A stretch of DNA of 64,000 nucleotides from Megascapheus bottae (taxonomy: Eukaryota; Chordata; Mammalia; Rodentia; Geomyidae). The notes beneath the pieces are model-generated. The model was given only the letters and a program-made list of their open reading frames with translations, searched no databases and was not told the origin of the DNA. Positions 12,141 through 23,720 of this stretch are shown piece after piece. The position numbers and the translations under genes were made by a program. The stretch is from the NCBI GenBank assembly GCA_024803745.1, contig JANJXV010000016.1, forward strand, positions 44,802,763 through 44,866,762, read 5' to 3'. The first letter of the stretch is position 1, and every line of letters begins with the position of its first letter.

Positions 12141-13025
12141 CTAGATGCGTCCTGGGAGAGACCCACCCGCCCCCCCATCCCCAGAGACCCTCTGCGCCCC
12201 GCCCTGCTGTCACAGGATGGTTTCCCACTTTTCCCATCCCAGAGGCTGCCGTGGACATTTCCACGCTGGCTGCTGCTGGGCTTCCCCAAGTTGCTCACCT
12301 GGGCAACGCTTCCTGTGCTGAGGCCGCTGTTTTCCTGGGACTCTGAAGGTCTGACACAGGTTAGGGGTGACGGCTCACCGCCGAGACCCATCCCTTTCCT
12401 CTCCTCCTGGCCTGTGAAGCTGGGGCATGGCCTCTGTAAGTTTAATATAAGTTTATAAGCTTAATACGAATTTAATTCATATAATCACGTCATGATAAAC
12501 ACGCAGGTCAACATTAACTGAGTAAAAGCCACCCACAGCATTGCTAGCCAGAAGTGGTCATGTTCATTATTTTCCTTCAGCACATCTGATTTTTCTCTCC
12601 ACGCTGTCCCGAGGCCTCCAGGAAGGTCTGTATGCTGCAGCCCCTATGAGGACAATCGCACAGAGGGGGCTGGAGTTGTCAGAGCCACAATTTCACCTAG
12701 TCATGAGCTCCTAGACACGCAGCTTTGTGAAAGTAGAAAACTCACAAAAATGGGGCATGAGACTCACACGCTGGTGATTTTTCTAAGCATGAAGAACCCT
12801 ACCTAGGACGCGGGGCATACTCAAGACAGGAGGGGGGCTGCCCCGATGAGTGACAGCCTCTCCTGGGAGGAGAGGCAGCGCTGCGAAGCCCAGAGAGCTG
12901 GGCGTAACAAGGCCTGGTGATAAAGGATGGACGTGGCCCACCGGGACGACCCCACAGTGGGGTGTGCACCTGCCCAGTGTGGCACAGGGACCAAGCTGCC
13001 GAGTGCAGAAGAAGATGGTCCATGT
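12141..13025. other. Unique sequence, no gene seen
   Basis: No recognisable gene or repeat. AT-rich words cluster near 12435-12500 (tttaatataagtttataagc), flanked by ordinary GC-rich sequence. Confidence 0.4.
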
Positions 13026-13086
13026 CAAGAGGGGAGGGAGAGAGAGAGAAAGAGGGAGGGATGAAGAGAGAGAGAGAGAGAGAGAC
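13026..13086. repeat. (GA)n-rich purine microsatellite
   Basis: GA dinucleotides interrupted by GGGA words, ending in about ten perfect GA units. Confidence 0.9.
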
Positions 13087-13485
13087 GAGGTGGGGGGCAG
13101 TGTATCAGCTCGGGCGCTGAGCCCGCACACGCGACTGCAGAATTAAAGGGCCCCTCCTGTGGCCGACATGTGTGCAATCACAGCGAATTTAAAACCATCT
13201 TGGAAGGAATCCTACTGGGAGTGTTTAGGTCCACAATTACAGTAAATGAAGATTCAGAATTAGCAAAAGCATTTCACTTAATTAGAAGCATTAAGTAAGT
13301 ACCACCAAATGTACAGTAGTATTGTAGGAAAATGAAGAAAGCGGCTGACCCTGAAAAGCACTGTGCGTTTCCGTGTGTGCTCCTCTTTCTGTGGATGGAG
13401 GAGGCAGTCACCCAGCCTGCAGTGGGGTGTGCAGCCAGGCGCGGGAAGGGGCTCAGCAGCCTGTCCTGAAGAAACCGCACATGGC

Positions 13486-13809
13486 GGCACGTGTTGCAGG
13501 TGTGCAGGCAGGTGTACACGCGTGTACCCGGCGTGAGTGTGTACACGCATGCATCTGTGTCTGCTTGGCACGTGTTGCAGGTGTGCAGGCAGGTGTACAC
13601 GCGTGTGCCTGGCATGAGTGTGTACACGCATGCATCTGTGTCTGCTTGGCACGTGTTGCAGGTGGGCAGGCAGGTGTACACGCGTGTGCCTGGCATGAGT
13701 GTGTACACGCATGCATCTGTGTCTGCTTGGCACGTGTTGCAGGTGTGCAGGCAGGTGTACACGCGTGTGCCTGGCGTGAGTGTGTACACGCATGCATCTG
13801 TGTCTGCGT
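13486..13809. repeat. 81-bp minisatellite, four copies
   Basis: Four tandem copies with starts at 13486, 13567, 13648 and 13729 (constant 81-bp spacing), each beginning 'ggcacgtgttgcagg' and ending in 'gcatctgtgtctgc'. Copies differ by a few substitutions such as 'gtgtgcag' versus 'gtgggcag' and 'tacccggcgtg' versus 'tgcctggcatg'. Because 81 is a multiple of three, any frame open in one unit stays open through the array. This explains the 155-codon plus-strand and 258-codon minus-strand open frames, so I do not call them genes. The sequence is rich in alternating TG/CA steps. Confidence 0.97.
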
Positions 13810-14857
13810 GCGTGTACTTGCATGTGCATCTCACGGCTGACCAGCACCGAGGGAACTGTGCAGTGCTTTCTCCTTCCTGACTCTGCCCACAATTGGTGTG
13901 GAGCAGAATTCCCCGGCTGAGACAGGGGCTCAGGTCAGTCTGTGCACGTCTAGGGGAGGCTGGAAATAAAGAGACAGAGAGAATGAGGTCCAGACCGGGA
14001 GACAGATGACAGGCTGAGACTGGCTCCTCCCGAAAGCTTTTAGGCCTCATGATAAAAATGAAAAGGACAGCAGGGCTTGGGTTCTGATGTGCTCTGCAAT
14101 TTCAGAATCTGGTATCCCAAAGCAAAAACCCCCTGAGCTGACACAGCCCAGGACATGCGGGATGAGTCACTACTGGCTGGAAAGCCAAGCCCCCCGTTGG
14201 TCCCCAGGCCACTCTTGGCCTTGAGGGCTTGGCCAGGCTCATTCCCTCAGGCCCCTACGCTCACCGTCCTCAGACCCCCAGGCGAGGCTGGGCCAAGCTG
14301 CAGCGGAGGAGAGGGGCTGAGACACAGACCCCACACTTGGCATGGGCTTCCTGGACTGTGGGCAGTCCCGAGCCACCAGGACCCGGCCGCCGACACTCCT
14401 CCTCCTCTCCTTGAGCTGCCCCAAGGGTGGCCTGGGAGAAGCTTCCAGAAACGAGCAGAGTCTCCTTCCTCAGGCACAGCACCACCAGAAGAATGAGTCA
14501 CTGCTGCTGAGTCTCGTGCTGGCCCACGTGTCTGCAGTGACAATGCCCTGCCCATCGGGGCCGCTGGCCCCCTCTGGGACTAGGAGAAATATCTGTTATA
14601 GTACAGACTGGAAATTTCAAGATCAAGAGTGGAAGACATGTATTTCCAGTTTTCTTAGGAAAAGAGCAGGGAAGAGCTGTTTTGAATGAACCGAATACCG
14701 TTCAAATACAGGGCGTTTAGCCCTAAGAGAACCAAGCATTTTGAGGAGAGTGGTTTGACTTAGTGGGGTCGTAGTGGCGCTCTCTTCTGACCTGCCCTCG
14801 AGGAGGGGCCAGGCCTGGCCTGGGACTGGGCCCCAAGTTGAGACTGTCTTCAAGACA
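13810..14857. other. Unique sequence, no gene seen
   Basis: GC-rich sequence with overlapping chance-length frames on both strands. No repeat family or exon was recognised. Confidence 0.4.
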
Positions 14858-14945
14858 GGGAGGGGGGAAGGGCTGAGGAGGAAGAGGGGGAGGGGCGGAG
14901 GGGAGGGAGGAGGAGGCGGAAGAAGGGAAGGAGGAGGAGGAGCCT
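14858..14945 (+). repeat. G-rich polypurine tract with strong G-quadruplex pattern
   Basis: Nearly all purine. Within 14886-14908, runs of five, four, four and three G are separated by one to four bases, an excellent intramolecular G4 pattern on the plus strand. Confidence 0.85.
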
Positions 14946-15616
14946 GTATCTTAAGAAGACTCCAGCACACACTGATTGCTGGCCTGGACCTGCACACAGG
15001 GGAAGCCATGGACCAGAGGTAGGTTCAGGGACATTGTCACCAGGCTCAGGGGCAGTGTCACAGCTCTGCCCCTCACACGGGCAGTCAGGGGCAGGGTGGG
15101 TTCCAGGACGGCGCCATGGCTCTGCCCCAGCTGCGGTGTTGAGGGCGGGCGGCCTCACGTTCATGCTGGAGTCCTCGTAGACCAGCCAGGAGCAGGCCCC
15201 CCTGGAGAACCATGTCGGCTTCCAAGACTCCACGTCTCCCGCACACGGAAAACTCCTCCCTTGATTCAAAGGATGGTTGAGGCAGTCCTTGCCACGTCTC
15301 CGTCAGTTTGTTTCCATTTCGTGTTTCCCCAGGGCCACCACCTCCACTGGCACAGCCAGGCCATGCCCGGCACCCAAGCCTGGCTCTCCGGGGGTCTCGG
15401 ACCTTTCACGAAGTGTTGAAAACATCCACTCGGGGTCACCGTCAGCAGGGGCTGGGCTGGGATGACTTGGAGTTGGACACCGTTCAGGGACAGTGGACAT
15501 TTTTCTCCTCTTCAGAACCAGGGGAGGCGGAGACGGCTCCCCCTGCTCTGCCCTACGGGAAAGAAGGTCACACAGGGCTCCCGTCCCCCCTCCCTGCCCA
15601 GCACGCCCCACACCCC
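14946..15616. other. Unique GC-rich sequence, no gene seen
   Basis: No repeat signature and no recognisable exon. It leads into the CTCF-like motif and the CpG-dense block. Confidence 0.4.
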
Positions 15617-15631
15617 CCACTAGGTGGCAGC
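15617..15631 (+). promoter_or_regulatory. CTCF-like binding motif
   Basis: The 15-mer CCACTAGGTGGCAGC matches the core of the vertebrate CTCF consensus (CCACYAGRKGGCRSY form) in forward orientation at essentially every core position. It lies about 330 bases upstream of a CpG-dense block. Single motif matches occur by chance, and occupancy cannot be judged from sequence. Confidence 0.5.
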
Positions 15632-15959
15632 CGCTGCCTTAGCGTGTGCCAGAAGCTGCCAGGCTGGGCAGCGCCTGCGAGCCCGGCCTCGGTGCCCTCT
15701 CCAGGTGAGCCGAGCTTCGAGGGCTCTGCCGAGCTGCTGAAGTTTCCTTCCGAGTCTGAAAGGTGGCCCTGAATCCCGGCCTCCTGTGAGTTACGAGGTG
15801 GGTTCTCAGGGGCCTGCTCCTTCCAGAGCCCCCGGAGGTGGCACTGGGCGGGGCGGGGAGGGGTGGGGCCTCGGTGGCACTGCGGGTGTGTGGCTGTGGG
15901 GCCCTGGGTCGTGGGGGGCTCCGTGCAGCCCTCCTGAGGGCTGAAGGACATTTGCTCAG

Positions 15960-16380
15960 GTATCAGCCACGACTCAGAACCCGGCGGCGTAGCTGGACTC
16001 CTTTTGCCTTCCGGTGGAGTTGCACGCGTGGGGCCTCTCCGTGTGCTGAGGTCAGCCGAGGTCCCTCGCGAGGGACGATTCTGAAGCAGACGTGTCTGGT
16101 AACCCGAGTGCTCGGGGCCGGTGCCCCTCCGTCCGCCTTTGGATGAACGTCTGCCAAGCAGTCCTGCCGTCCAGGTGAGGCGGCGTTGGGGCTGCGACCC
16201 CCTGTCTTCTCACGACACAGGATGCCGGGCAGGACCAGCGCGGGGGCCGTGGGCTCAGGGGAATCAGCACGTCACACGTCCGCACGCTGCGCGGACACAG
16301 CGAGTGGAACGACACCACGTGTGAACACCGCACACACTGCGGGCGTCGGCTCAGGCCCTGGAGCCTCGCCACCTTCCCAG
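15960..16380. promoter_or_regulatory. CpG island (candidate promoter or orphan island)
   Basis: A hand count gives about 42 CpG dinucleotides in 420 bases (15961-16380), giving an observed/expected ratio near 1 at roughly 60-65 percent GC. Most of the surrounding sequence is CpG-depleted. There is no tandem repeat inside it to explain the density. It could be an unmethylated promoter of an unannotated transcript, or an orphan intergenic island. No exon or initiator is recognisable nearby. Confidence 0.6.
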
Positions 16381-17919
16381 GCTCCCTGTTCCTAGCGGGC
16401 GGTCGTCCTCCCCCAGGAAACCCAGGCCAGCTTCCTGCGCCATCAGCCGGCCTTGCCAGCGCCCCGGAGCCGCCACATTAAATGACCAGGTCCACGTTTC
16501 CCTGCACTGCTTGTTGAAAGCTGTGGCGGTCTCTGCGGGGACGCTCTCTGCAGAACCTGGAGAGGAGCCAGCACCAAGGCCTGGCCAGCTTCAGTCCCTT
16601 CTCATGGTGACCATTTCACGCCCACAGATCCTCAGAAGGCGTTCCCGCCGTGCGGAGGGGCAGTGGAGGGCAGCCCCGGGCCCGCCCTGCTCCCGGTTGG
16701 CCACCTCTTCAACGCCTACCACACGAACACACGCACTGCCCCTCCGCGGCTTAAACAGTTCATGTGTGACACTTCGCGACGATAGGCTGACGAGGTAATC
16801 GTTCATGGTGCTTGGACACTTCTCACCGTGAAAATAATAGCACGTTAGGCAGATTGAAGCGATGCAGATATTGGAAATGTGGGCTTCAAATTTGTGGCCG
16901 ATGTGTGCACTTTCCCAAAGTGCAAAATGCAGCAAGGGGGGCAGCTTAGGGTCGGCAGCTCACAGACCAGCGCGCGGGGAAGAAGGGCAAGAAGGACAGA
17001 GCCTCGCCCGGTGATGTGCCTCTAGGATGTGGGTTCGAGACGACGTCCTCTGGACCTGTTTAGAGGTGAAGGCCCTTCCTCCTCAGTGCAGGGACCAGGA
17101 CGCCCCACCCCTCCCTTCCTCGACACCCACCCACTCGCCCGTCCCCTCCCGCACCCTCCCCCAAAGCTCGCTTAGGCTGCGGGCGTCTTCCGTTCCTGAC
17201 CCACAAGTTGAAGGACACCAGGGCCTCTGCTCCTCCCGGGGCTCCCCTGGCCTGTGGTCTCCCGGGTGTGAGCTCTTCCAGAGTCTGCCCTGGCTCACCT
17301 CCAGCTCCATGGAGGCGGGCGTGCTGTGGCCTAGGAGACGCGTGGCTTCTAGGGCCGGATCTGTCCCTGGCACTGCGGCAGCTGGGCCTTCTGTGTGTGT
17401 GGGGAATGGCTTATGCCAGGGGACGTCCACCTCCTTCCCGTGAGTGGGTGCAGGCCACAAGCACACGTCGTGGGGTGCGTGCACAAGTACCCAGAGTTAG
17501 TGGGGTGCATGCCCGGTGCACGCTTGCAGCCCCCACTTTCTGTAGGTTGCTTGGGCATTGTTTGGGCCCACTGCGGACAGCGGCAGACCCCAGCGTCCAG
17601 CCCGCACGGGCCTGCTCTGCAGTGATCTGCCAAGCACCACCTCGCCTCCAGAGACCCAGCACCCAGCAGCAGCTGGCCAGCCCGGGCGGAGGCAGAGCTA
17701 GGAGCGCTGGGGAATCTGCACACACGGGATGACACAGAACATGCCAAATGCAGGAGGACGAACACAGACGCAACCGGACTGTGAAACGCGTGGATTCAGC
17801 CATGAAAGAGAAATTAGGTCATCTTCAGAAAAATGGACGGAGCTGGAATTGGTGAGACAGGCCAAGCTCAAAATCTATGTGTGTCAAGTTCTCAGTCACT
17901 TGTAAAACACGGACCCAAA
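16381..17919. other. Unique GC-rich sequence, no gene seen
   Basis: Open frames of 115-175 codons exist on both strands (for example 17208-17732 plus and 17349-17765 minus), but they overlap one another and carry no recognisable domain. A short AT-richer patch lies near 16790-16930. Confidence 0.4.
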
Positions 17920-18051
17920 ATGGTGATGATGGTGATGATGATGGTGATGATGATGATGATGATGATGGTGATGGTGATGATGGTGATGATGATGATGGTG
18001 ATGATGATGATGGTGATGATGATGATGGTGATGATGATGATGGTGATGATG

Positions 18052-18083
<32 letters not shown>

Positions 18084-18142
18084 GGTGATGATGGTGATGG
18101 TGATGATGATGATGATGATGGTGATGATGGTGATGGTGATGG

Positions 18143-18174
<32 letters not shown>

Positions 18175-18202
18175 GTGATGATGATAATGATGGTGATGAT
18201 GG

Positions 18203-18248
<46 letters not shown>

Positions 18249-18252
18249 GGTG

Positions 18253-18306
<54 letters not shown>

Positions 18307-18342
18307 GTGATGGTGATGATGATGATGATGATGGCGATGATG

Positions 18343-18374
<32 letters not shown>

Positions 18375-18396
18375 GATGGTGATGGTGATGATGATG

Positions 18397-18449
<53 letters not shown>

Positions 18450-18475
18450 GATGATGATGATGGTGATGGTGATGG

Positions 18476-18551
<76 letters not shown>

Positions 18552-18595
18552 GATGATGGTGATGGTGATGGTGATGATGATGATGATGGTGATGG

Positions 18596-18644
<49 letters not shown>

Positions 18645-18673
18645 GATGATGATGATGATGGTGATGATGATGG

Positions 18674-18705
<32 letters not shown>

Positions 18706-18712
18706 GTGATGG

Positions 18713-18758
<46 letters not shown>

Positions 18759-18799
18759 GATGATGATGATGATGGTGATGGTGATGGTGATGGTGATGG

Positions 18800-18858
<59 letters not shown>

Positions 18859-18898
18859 GTGATGATGATGGTGATGATGATGATGATGATGGTGATGG

Positions 18899-18993
<95 letters not shown>

Positions 18994-19018
18994 GTGATGG
19001 TGATGGTGATGGTGATGG

Positions 19019-19049
<31 letters not shown>

Positions 19050-19138
19050 GATGATGATGGTGATGATGGTGATGATGATGATGGTGATGGTGATGATGAT
19101 GATGATGATGATGATGATGGTGATGATGATAATGATGG
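17920..19138. repeat. GAT/GGT trinucleotide array, about 1.2 kb (about 405 triplets)
   Basis: An essentially pure triplet array of GAT in which GGT (A-to-G transition) variants are scattered singly or in alternating GGT-GAT runs. Rare other variants are an AAT near each end (about 18186 and 19130) and one GGC near 18333. There is higher-order structure: five alternating GGT-GAT pairs begin at 18774 and again at 18993 (219-bp offset), followed by the same spacing to the next GGT. Stop-free frames of over 430 codons (Asp/Gly, Met/Val, His, Ile/Thr, Ser/Pro) on both strands are simple translations of the repeat. Confidence 0.99.
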
Positions 19139-20339
19139 TTGTGGTGTTGACAATGATGATAGTTGTGGTGATTATGGGGTTTGAACATAGAAAGTGATGG
19201 TGTGGAGGGAACAACTGGAGGGGGAGGCGTGACAAGAGTACTAGGGGTGGAGACTGAATCGTACAGGTGCATTTAGTTGAGCACATATCGGTAGCACTGT
19301 TTATATGTGGATCTGTGTGCATGTATCTGTATATGAATATGCACTCATGTAGATTTGCAGACTTCTAAGTATGCATAAACAATATGCTTTGTATGAGTAT
19401 ACCCGCATGTCTACACATGTTCAGATTACACACACACACATTGAGAAGGGTCCCAGAGGGAGGAGTGGGATGCATTGCTGGGAAGTGGGGCGTCATACAC
19501 AACACCCTGTGCACAGATACAGAATAACCATGGTAGGACCCTCCGGGCTGCTAATGAATGCAAAATCACAACAGGAAATGCCACAATCTCTAAATAAGCA
19601 TATACACGAGGACAGGAGACCACAGTCAAGTGCTGCAGCACCAGTCATCACAGGTGCTGTCTTCCCTCGCCACCCAGCACACCCCGGTGTGCAAAGCTTG
19701 CAAGGCTTCAGGAGTGTGTGGGGCTGCTGGGAGCCAGGGGTTTCTCAAAGCAGGACAGCCAGCGTGCTCTGTGCTGTCTTTGTGCAGACAAAAGCCTGTG
19801 ACTTTCTCTCTGGGGTCCAGTGCTTTATTCCCACCATCGGGTGATGCCAGTGACAAACCAGACCCCTGCTTTGCCAAGTACTGGAGAATTGGACGCCTGC
19901 ACCGAGAAGGTGATGGAGAGCGGGCTTGGGTCGGGGCTCCCAGCTCGCTCTCCTCAGTCTCCGCTCTCTTGCTCTGTGGCTCATGCAGTGCCTGGATCGG
20001 CCCAGCCTGCTGTGCGCATGGAAAGAAGACAGGGCCTAGAGACTGAGGGAGCACAGGAGAGACGGGGTTACCCCTGCCAGTCCTCGAGGAAGATAAGTGA
20101 CAACAAGAAACGTCATCGTTATACAGTGAGACATCATTATATAATTACTGCATCTAATGTTTCCCTGCGTATCAGGTTCAAGCTCAGAAAGCTCAGCCAG
20201 GGGCCCATCAAACGATCCCTGCGTTTTATGTTTTTCTGCTTATGCTGTTTTATTTCACTCTTTTTTCAGGGGGAAGGAAAAATAATCGCTGGAGTAATAA
20301 TCAGCGTTTTCAAAGCACTTTGCAGCCTGTGACAAGGGG
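19139..20339. other. Unique sequence, no gene seen
   Basis: 19290-19440 is TG/AT-rich with alternating purine-pyrimidine words. 20100-20335 is AT-richer with no repeat signature. Open frames have no recognisable domain. Confidence 0.4.
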
Positions 20340-20720
20340 TGGACGCTGGTGTCGGCGGTTCTGGCCACCCTGGTGAGGGGGCCATTGCGGGCCGCCGGCC
20401 TGCCACGTGGAACCCGGCCGGGGCGGAGGAGAGAGCTGCTTTCTGGGGTGAAGGGGCCATTGTGTGCGCTTGCACGGCTCGCCAAGCCTCCCCAGCCGAG
20501 GTGGCGGCCGTTCTTGGGTCCGGGCCCAGCACCCATCCCATCCCAGACCTCGAGAGCACACCACTGGCTCTTCTCGTGCGGGAGAAGTGGCCTACGTGGC
20601 ACCTGAGCAGCTTCTCCAGATCCGCCCAGGCGAGCCACCCACGCGGTGCGTGGTCCCCGAGGGGCCTCCATCAAGGCACGCGGGGAGGGGCGGTGCCTCA
20701 GCGTGGACGCAGCTCAGTGG
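20340..20720. promoter_or_regulatory. CpG-dense block, second island candidate
   Basis: About 30 CpG dinucleotides in 360 bases by hand count (20341-20700), GC-rich, observed/expected roughly 0.75. It begins abruptly after an AT-rich segment ending at the repeated 'caaagcactttgcagcctg' words. It meets the usual loose island thresholds but is weaker than the block at 15.96 kb. Confidence 0.45.
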
Positions 20721-22710
20721 GTGTGGACACAGCTGCACCTGCTGAGCTGTGGGAGGGAAGGGAAGGGAGCTTGCTGCACATGGCGACGTCAGGTCCTCGC
20801 AGGCCGGCGCAGCCACATGCAGATCACGCGTCCACCCCTCTGCACTCCCTGCACCGCAGCTCCCTGCAGCGTGGCCACGGCTTTGCCAGGTGTGCTGGTG
20901 ACAGGCCCTGCTCATGTCACTCCCCCGCCAACCCCCTCCTGCTTCCTCGGTGGCCGCGCCTGCACCTGCTCCCTCTGCGTCCTGGTGCCCAGATTCGCTG
21001 GCGGTGGCTTCCTCGCCACGTTGTATGTGTCATCTCTCCTTTTTGATGTCCGCAGTTGGCTTTTAGGGCACAATGGATGGCTTTCCCCTGGGCCTGCCCG
21101 CCCAGGAAGGCCAGACACTTGTGGAGCCTCATCGCAGACACAGACCTCACTGTAGAGGCCAGGAGGGCCAGGCTCCATAAACTCCACGGCCACGGTCCCA
21201 CGAGCCACTGCCTCCACGAAGCTGTAAACGCTGGGGTGTCAACTTTTGGGGTTTTATATCATGTGATGCAATTGTTGTGCCCCGAGGCTCTTCGAGCTGC
21301 GCCCCGGGCTGTCTGGAATGGCAGCAGGGCAGTGCTCAGCTGGATTCAGGGCCCAGTCCAGCTCCCTGCCTGCCAGCTGCCCCCGAGCCTGTCCCATGCC
21401 AGCGCCACCTCACCACCGCACACTCTATAAATATTTGCAGAAATGATGGAGGAGACAGTGCTGTCTTATTCTGTATGCACGAAACAGCAGGCATTTAACT
21501 CTCACCTGTCTTAACATTGCCTAGAGATGAATTTGAAAAAAATAGCCTTTCAACACGACACCCCAGTCCAGTGCCACGCACAGCGGCCGGACCTCCCGGT
21601 CCCGGCGTGCGGCCAGGCTGGGTCTGCAGCCCACGACCTGCGCAGCCCGCACACGTTTCCATCTTCAAACTCTGACCTCTGGGGCACTGGACGCCGCTCT
21701 CTCAGTGATGGAGCAGAGCACTTACTTACAGTGTAAGGAGAAGTTGTCAAATCGTCTTCCAAGAGCTGCGCAATGAAACGTCACACTCGCTTGAGGCACA
21801 TTTGTGGATGAACTTGCCAATAGCCTTGGTAAAGGGGCTCCATTCCCATCATTATTCGAACAAGGCGTGGGTGATCCTATGTGAACTAAGATGGCCACAG
21901 GACTGAGCAGCGTGGCTCCCCACGTCCTGGAAGCCAGAGGGGAAGCCTTCCTGGGGGGCTCTCCCTGGTGGTGAAGCACGCGATGGCTCGGGCATGCACA
22001 GCGTGCATGCACTAAAGGATCCTGGGACATTTCCTTTATCATTTATTTGTACTACACAGCAAAAAATGCTAAAATGTCTTTAAAATTTAAATTTACTTAA
22101 AAATCTTTATTTAAGAATTTTAAAAATGCCGTACTCCTGAGGGTAGAGGCATACAAGGCGTGAACTGAGCTTTCTCTAGCCCGGCCCGTTCCTGGACCTT
22201 GAGCAGTGTGACGGAGCCAGGCACACGCAGAGTCCCTGTCACTGGTGGACCAGCATTAGCAGCGCCGCATGCGGGAAACCGAGAGGGAGCCCAGCTTGCC
22301 CCCAGCCCAGCCAGGGGCGCGGAGGCATGCTGAGCTCCGCTGTCCTCCAGGGCACAGAAAGCTGGAGGCGCAACAATGAGAAAGACAGGCCAGGCCCTGT
22401 TGGCAGACGGGGACGCATTCCGGCGTCTGCTTCTCTGGAGAGGACAGGGACACCCGTCACCTTTGTCCATCTCTCCCCAGCTGTCGTGCTCCAGAACCTG
22501 CGGCTTCACCCGTCCACAGCTGGGCACAGTGCAGCCTGGCCAGGGTGCTGCATCTCGTGGAGAGACCCTGCCCTCATCAGTGCCCACCTGGCGTCCAGGT
22601 GACTCAGCGTGGCACTCACCGGTGCCCTGCCAGCCTCCGCAGAAGAGCCGTGCCCTAAACCCTCGCATACATGCTGAGGATAGACTGAACTCTAAGAAAG
22701 TGTTTCCGCC
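20721..22710. other. Unique sequence, no gene seen
   Basis: GC-rich down to about 21430. A short AT-rich run at 22040-22125 consists mostly of TTTAAAA-type words. No exon or repeat family was recognised. The 230-codon minus-strand frame at 22120-22812 runs into the neighbouring SINE and is not credible as a gene. Confidence 0.4.
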
Positions 22711-22875
22711 AGGCTGGGAGTTTGGCCCAGTGGTAGCGTGCTCGCCTAGCATGCACGAAACCCTGGGTTCAATTCCTGGAATCATATCCACAGAAAAAGC
22801 CGGCAGTGGCACTGTGGCTCAAGTGGCAGAGTGCCCAGTCCGGAGTTCAAGCTGCAGGACTGGCAAATAAGAGAA
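22711..22875 (+). mobile_element. tRNA-headed dimeric SINE (IDL-Geo-like)
   Basis: The head begins 'ggctgggagtttggcccag' and has a tRNA-type A box (tggcccagtggtagcgtg) and B box (gggttcaattcc). The second half holds the 'ctgtggctcaagtggcagag' module and a degenerate end before an A-rich tail. Direct repeats flank it: AGAAAGTGTTTCCGC at 22695-22709 and AGAAAATGCTTCCGC at 22876-22890, two mismatches in 15, consistent with an aged target-site duplication. The second monomer is shortened relative to the other copies. Confidence 0.85.
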
Positions 22876-22890
22876 AGAAAATGCTTCCGC

Positions 22891-23159
22891 GAAGCAGCTT
22901 CTGCTGCTTTACCTCCGCTTGCCTCTCACGGCTGCAGTACCAACAGGACTTGCAGAGCCCTTGAGAAGAGAAAACGGGTCAGGATGGATCCGAGGCCTCG
23001 GGAGACGTGGGGAGATGCGGCTCCCCTCACTGGGGCTTTTCTGGCTGACAGTGAGAGGCAGGTTCAAGACGGGGTTCTCCTGTGACCCAGCCAGCATCTC
23101 CAAGGCCACCAGCCTTTTTATTCTCAGTAATGACGCCGGATGACCCAGTATCTTGTAAA
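22891..23159. other. Unique sequence after SINE
   Basis: No gene or repeat recognised. Confidence 0.4.
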
Positions 23160-23720
23160 ATGAAATTGAAATCTGCAGCGAGGCAGTACTTGTGCTATTA
23201 AAATGATTTTTTGGGGGTAATAGAGCACTGCCAGTCCAACCATTTGTGAATTGCAATTAAAATCTGAAGCCGGCAGCACTTTTGCAATTAAAACTGGCAT
23301 TTTTTAAAAAAAATTCGCACCAATCTAGATAATTAGATAGGAACTAAAATACCCATTTATTACACATATGGACATGTACGAGGAAATAATTTGAAATTTA
23401 TTATTTGAGATACTCTCTTTTTAATGAGAAATATGCTAAATGCTTGGGCAACAAATTGTTTTCATATTCTGTATAATTGAGCTTGCTCATGAGAACTGGC
23501 ATTAGATATTTGGTCACTAGTTTACCTGCTCTCTGCATTTCTGTTGTCACTTTCACACTGTATTTAAGCAGTGAGCCTGGCAGTGATGAAGGTGCTGGGT
23601 TATCTCTGAAAAATGACCACTCTCTCAGGCAGGAGTCACAGAGGAGTTTTAATTCAGTAGTCATCTACGCATTTCTCTACCCATTTGTAGGGCAATCTTA
23701 ATTCCATTCTGCATCTTCAC
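23160..23720. promoter_or_regulatory. AT-rich candidate conserved element with an internal diverged duplication
   Basis: The AT-rich block sits in GC-richer surroundings. It contains two related segments about 90 bases apart, 23164-23212 and 23253-23305, sharing the order AAATCTG, GCAG, ACTT, ATTAAAA and a T run. No retroelement signature was seen. 23310-23560 continues AT-rich with several TAAT cores. The regulatory role is inferred from composition only. Confidence 0.3.

Noticed and set aside
17825..19322. Long Asp/Gly, Met/Val, His, Ile/Thr and Ser/Pro frames
   Set aside because: They are translations of the GAT/GGT triplet array in several frames on both strands.
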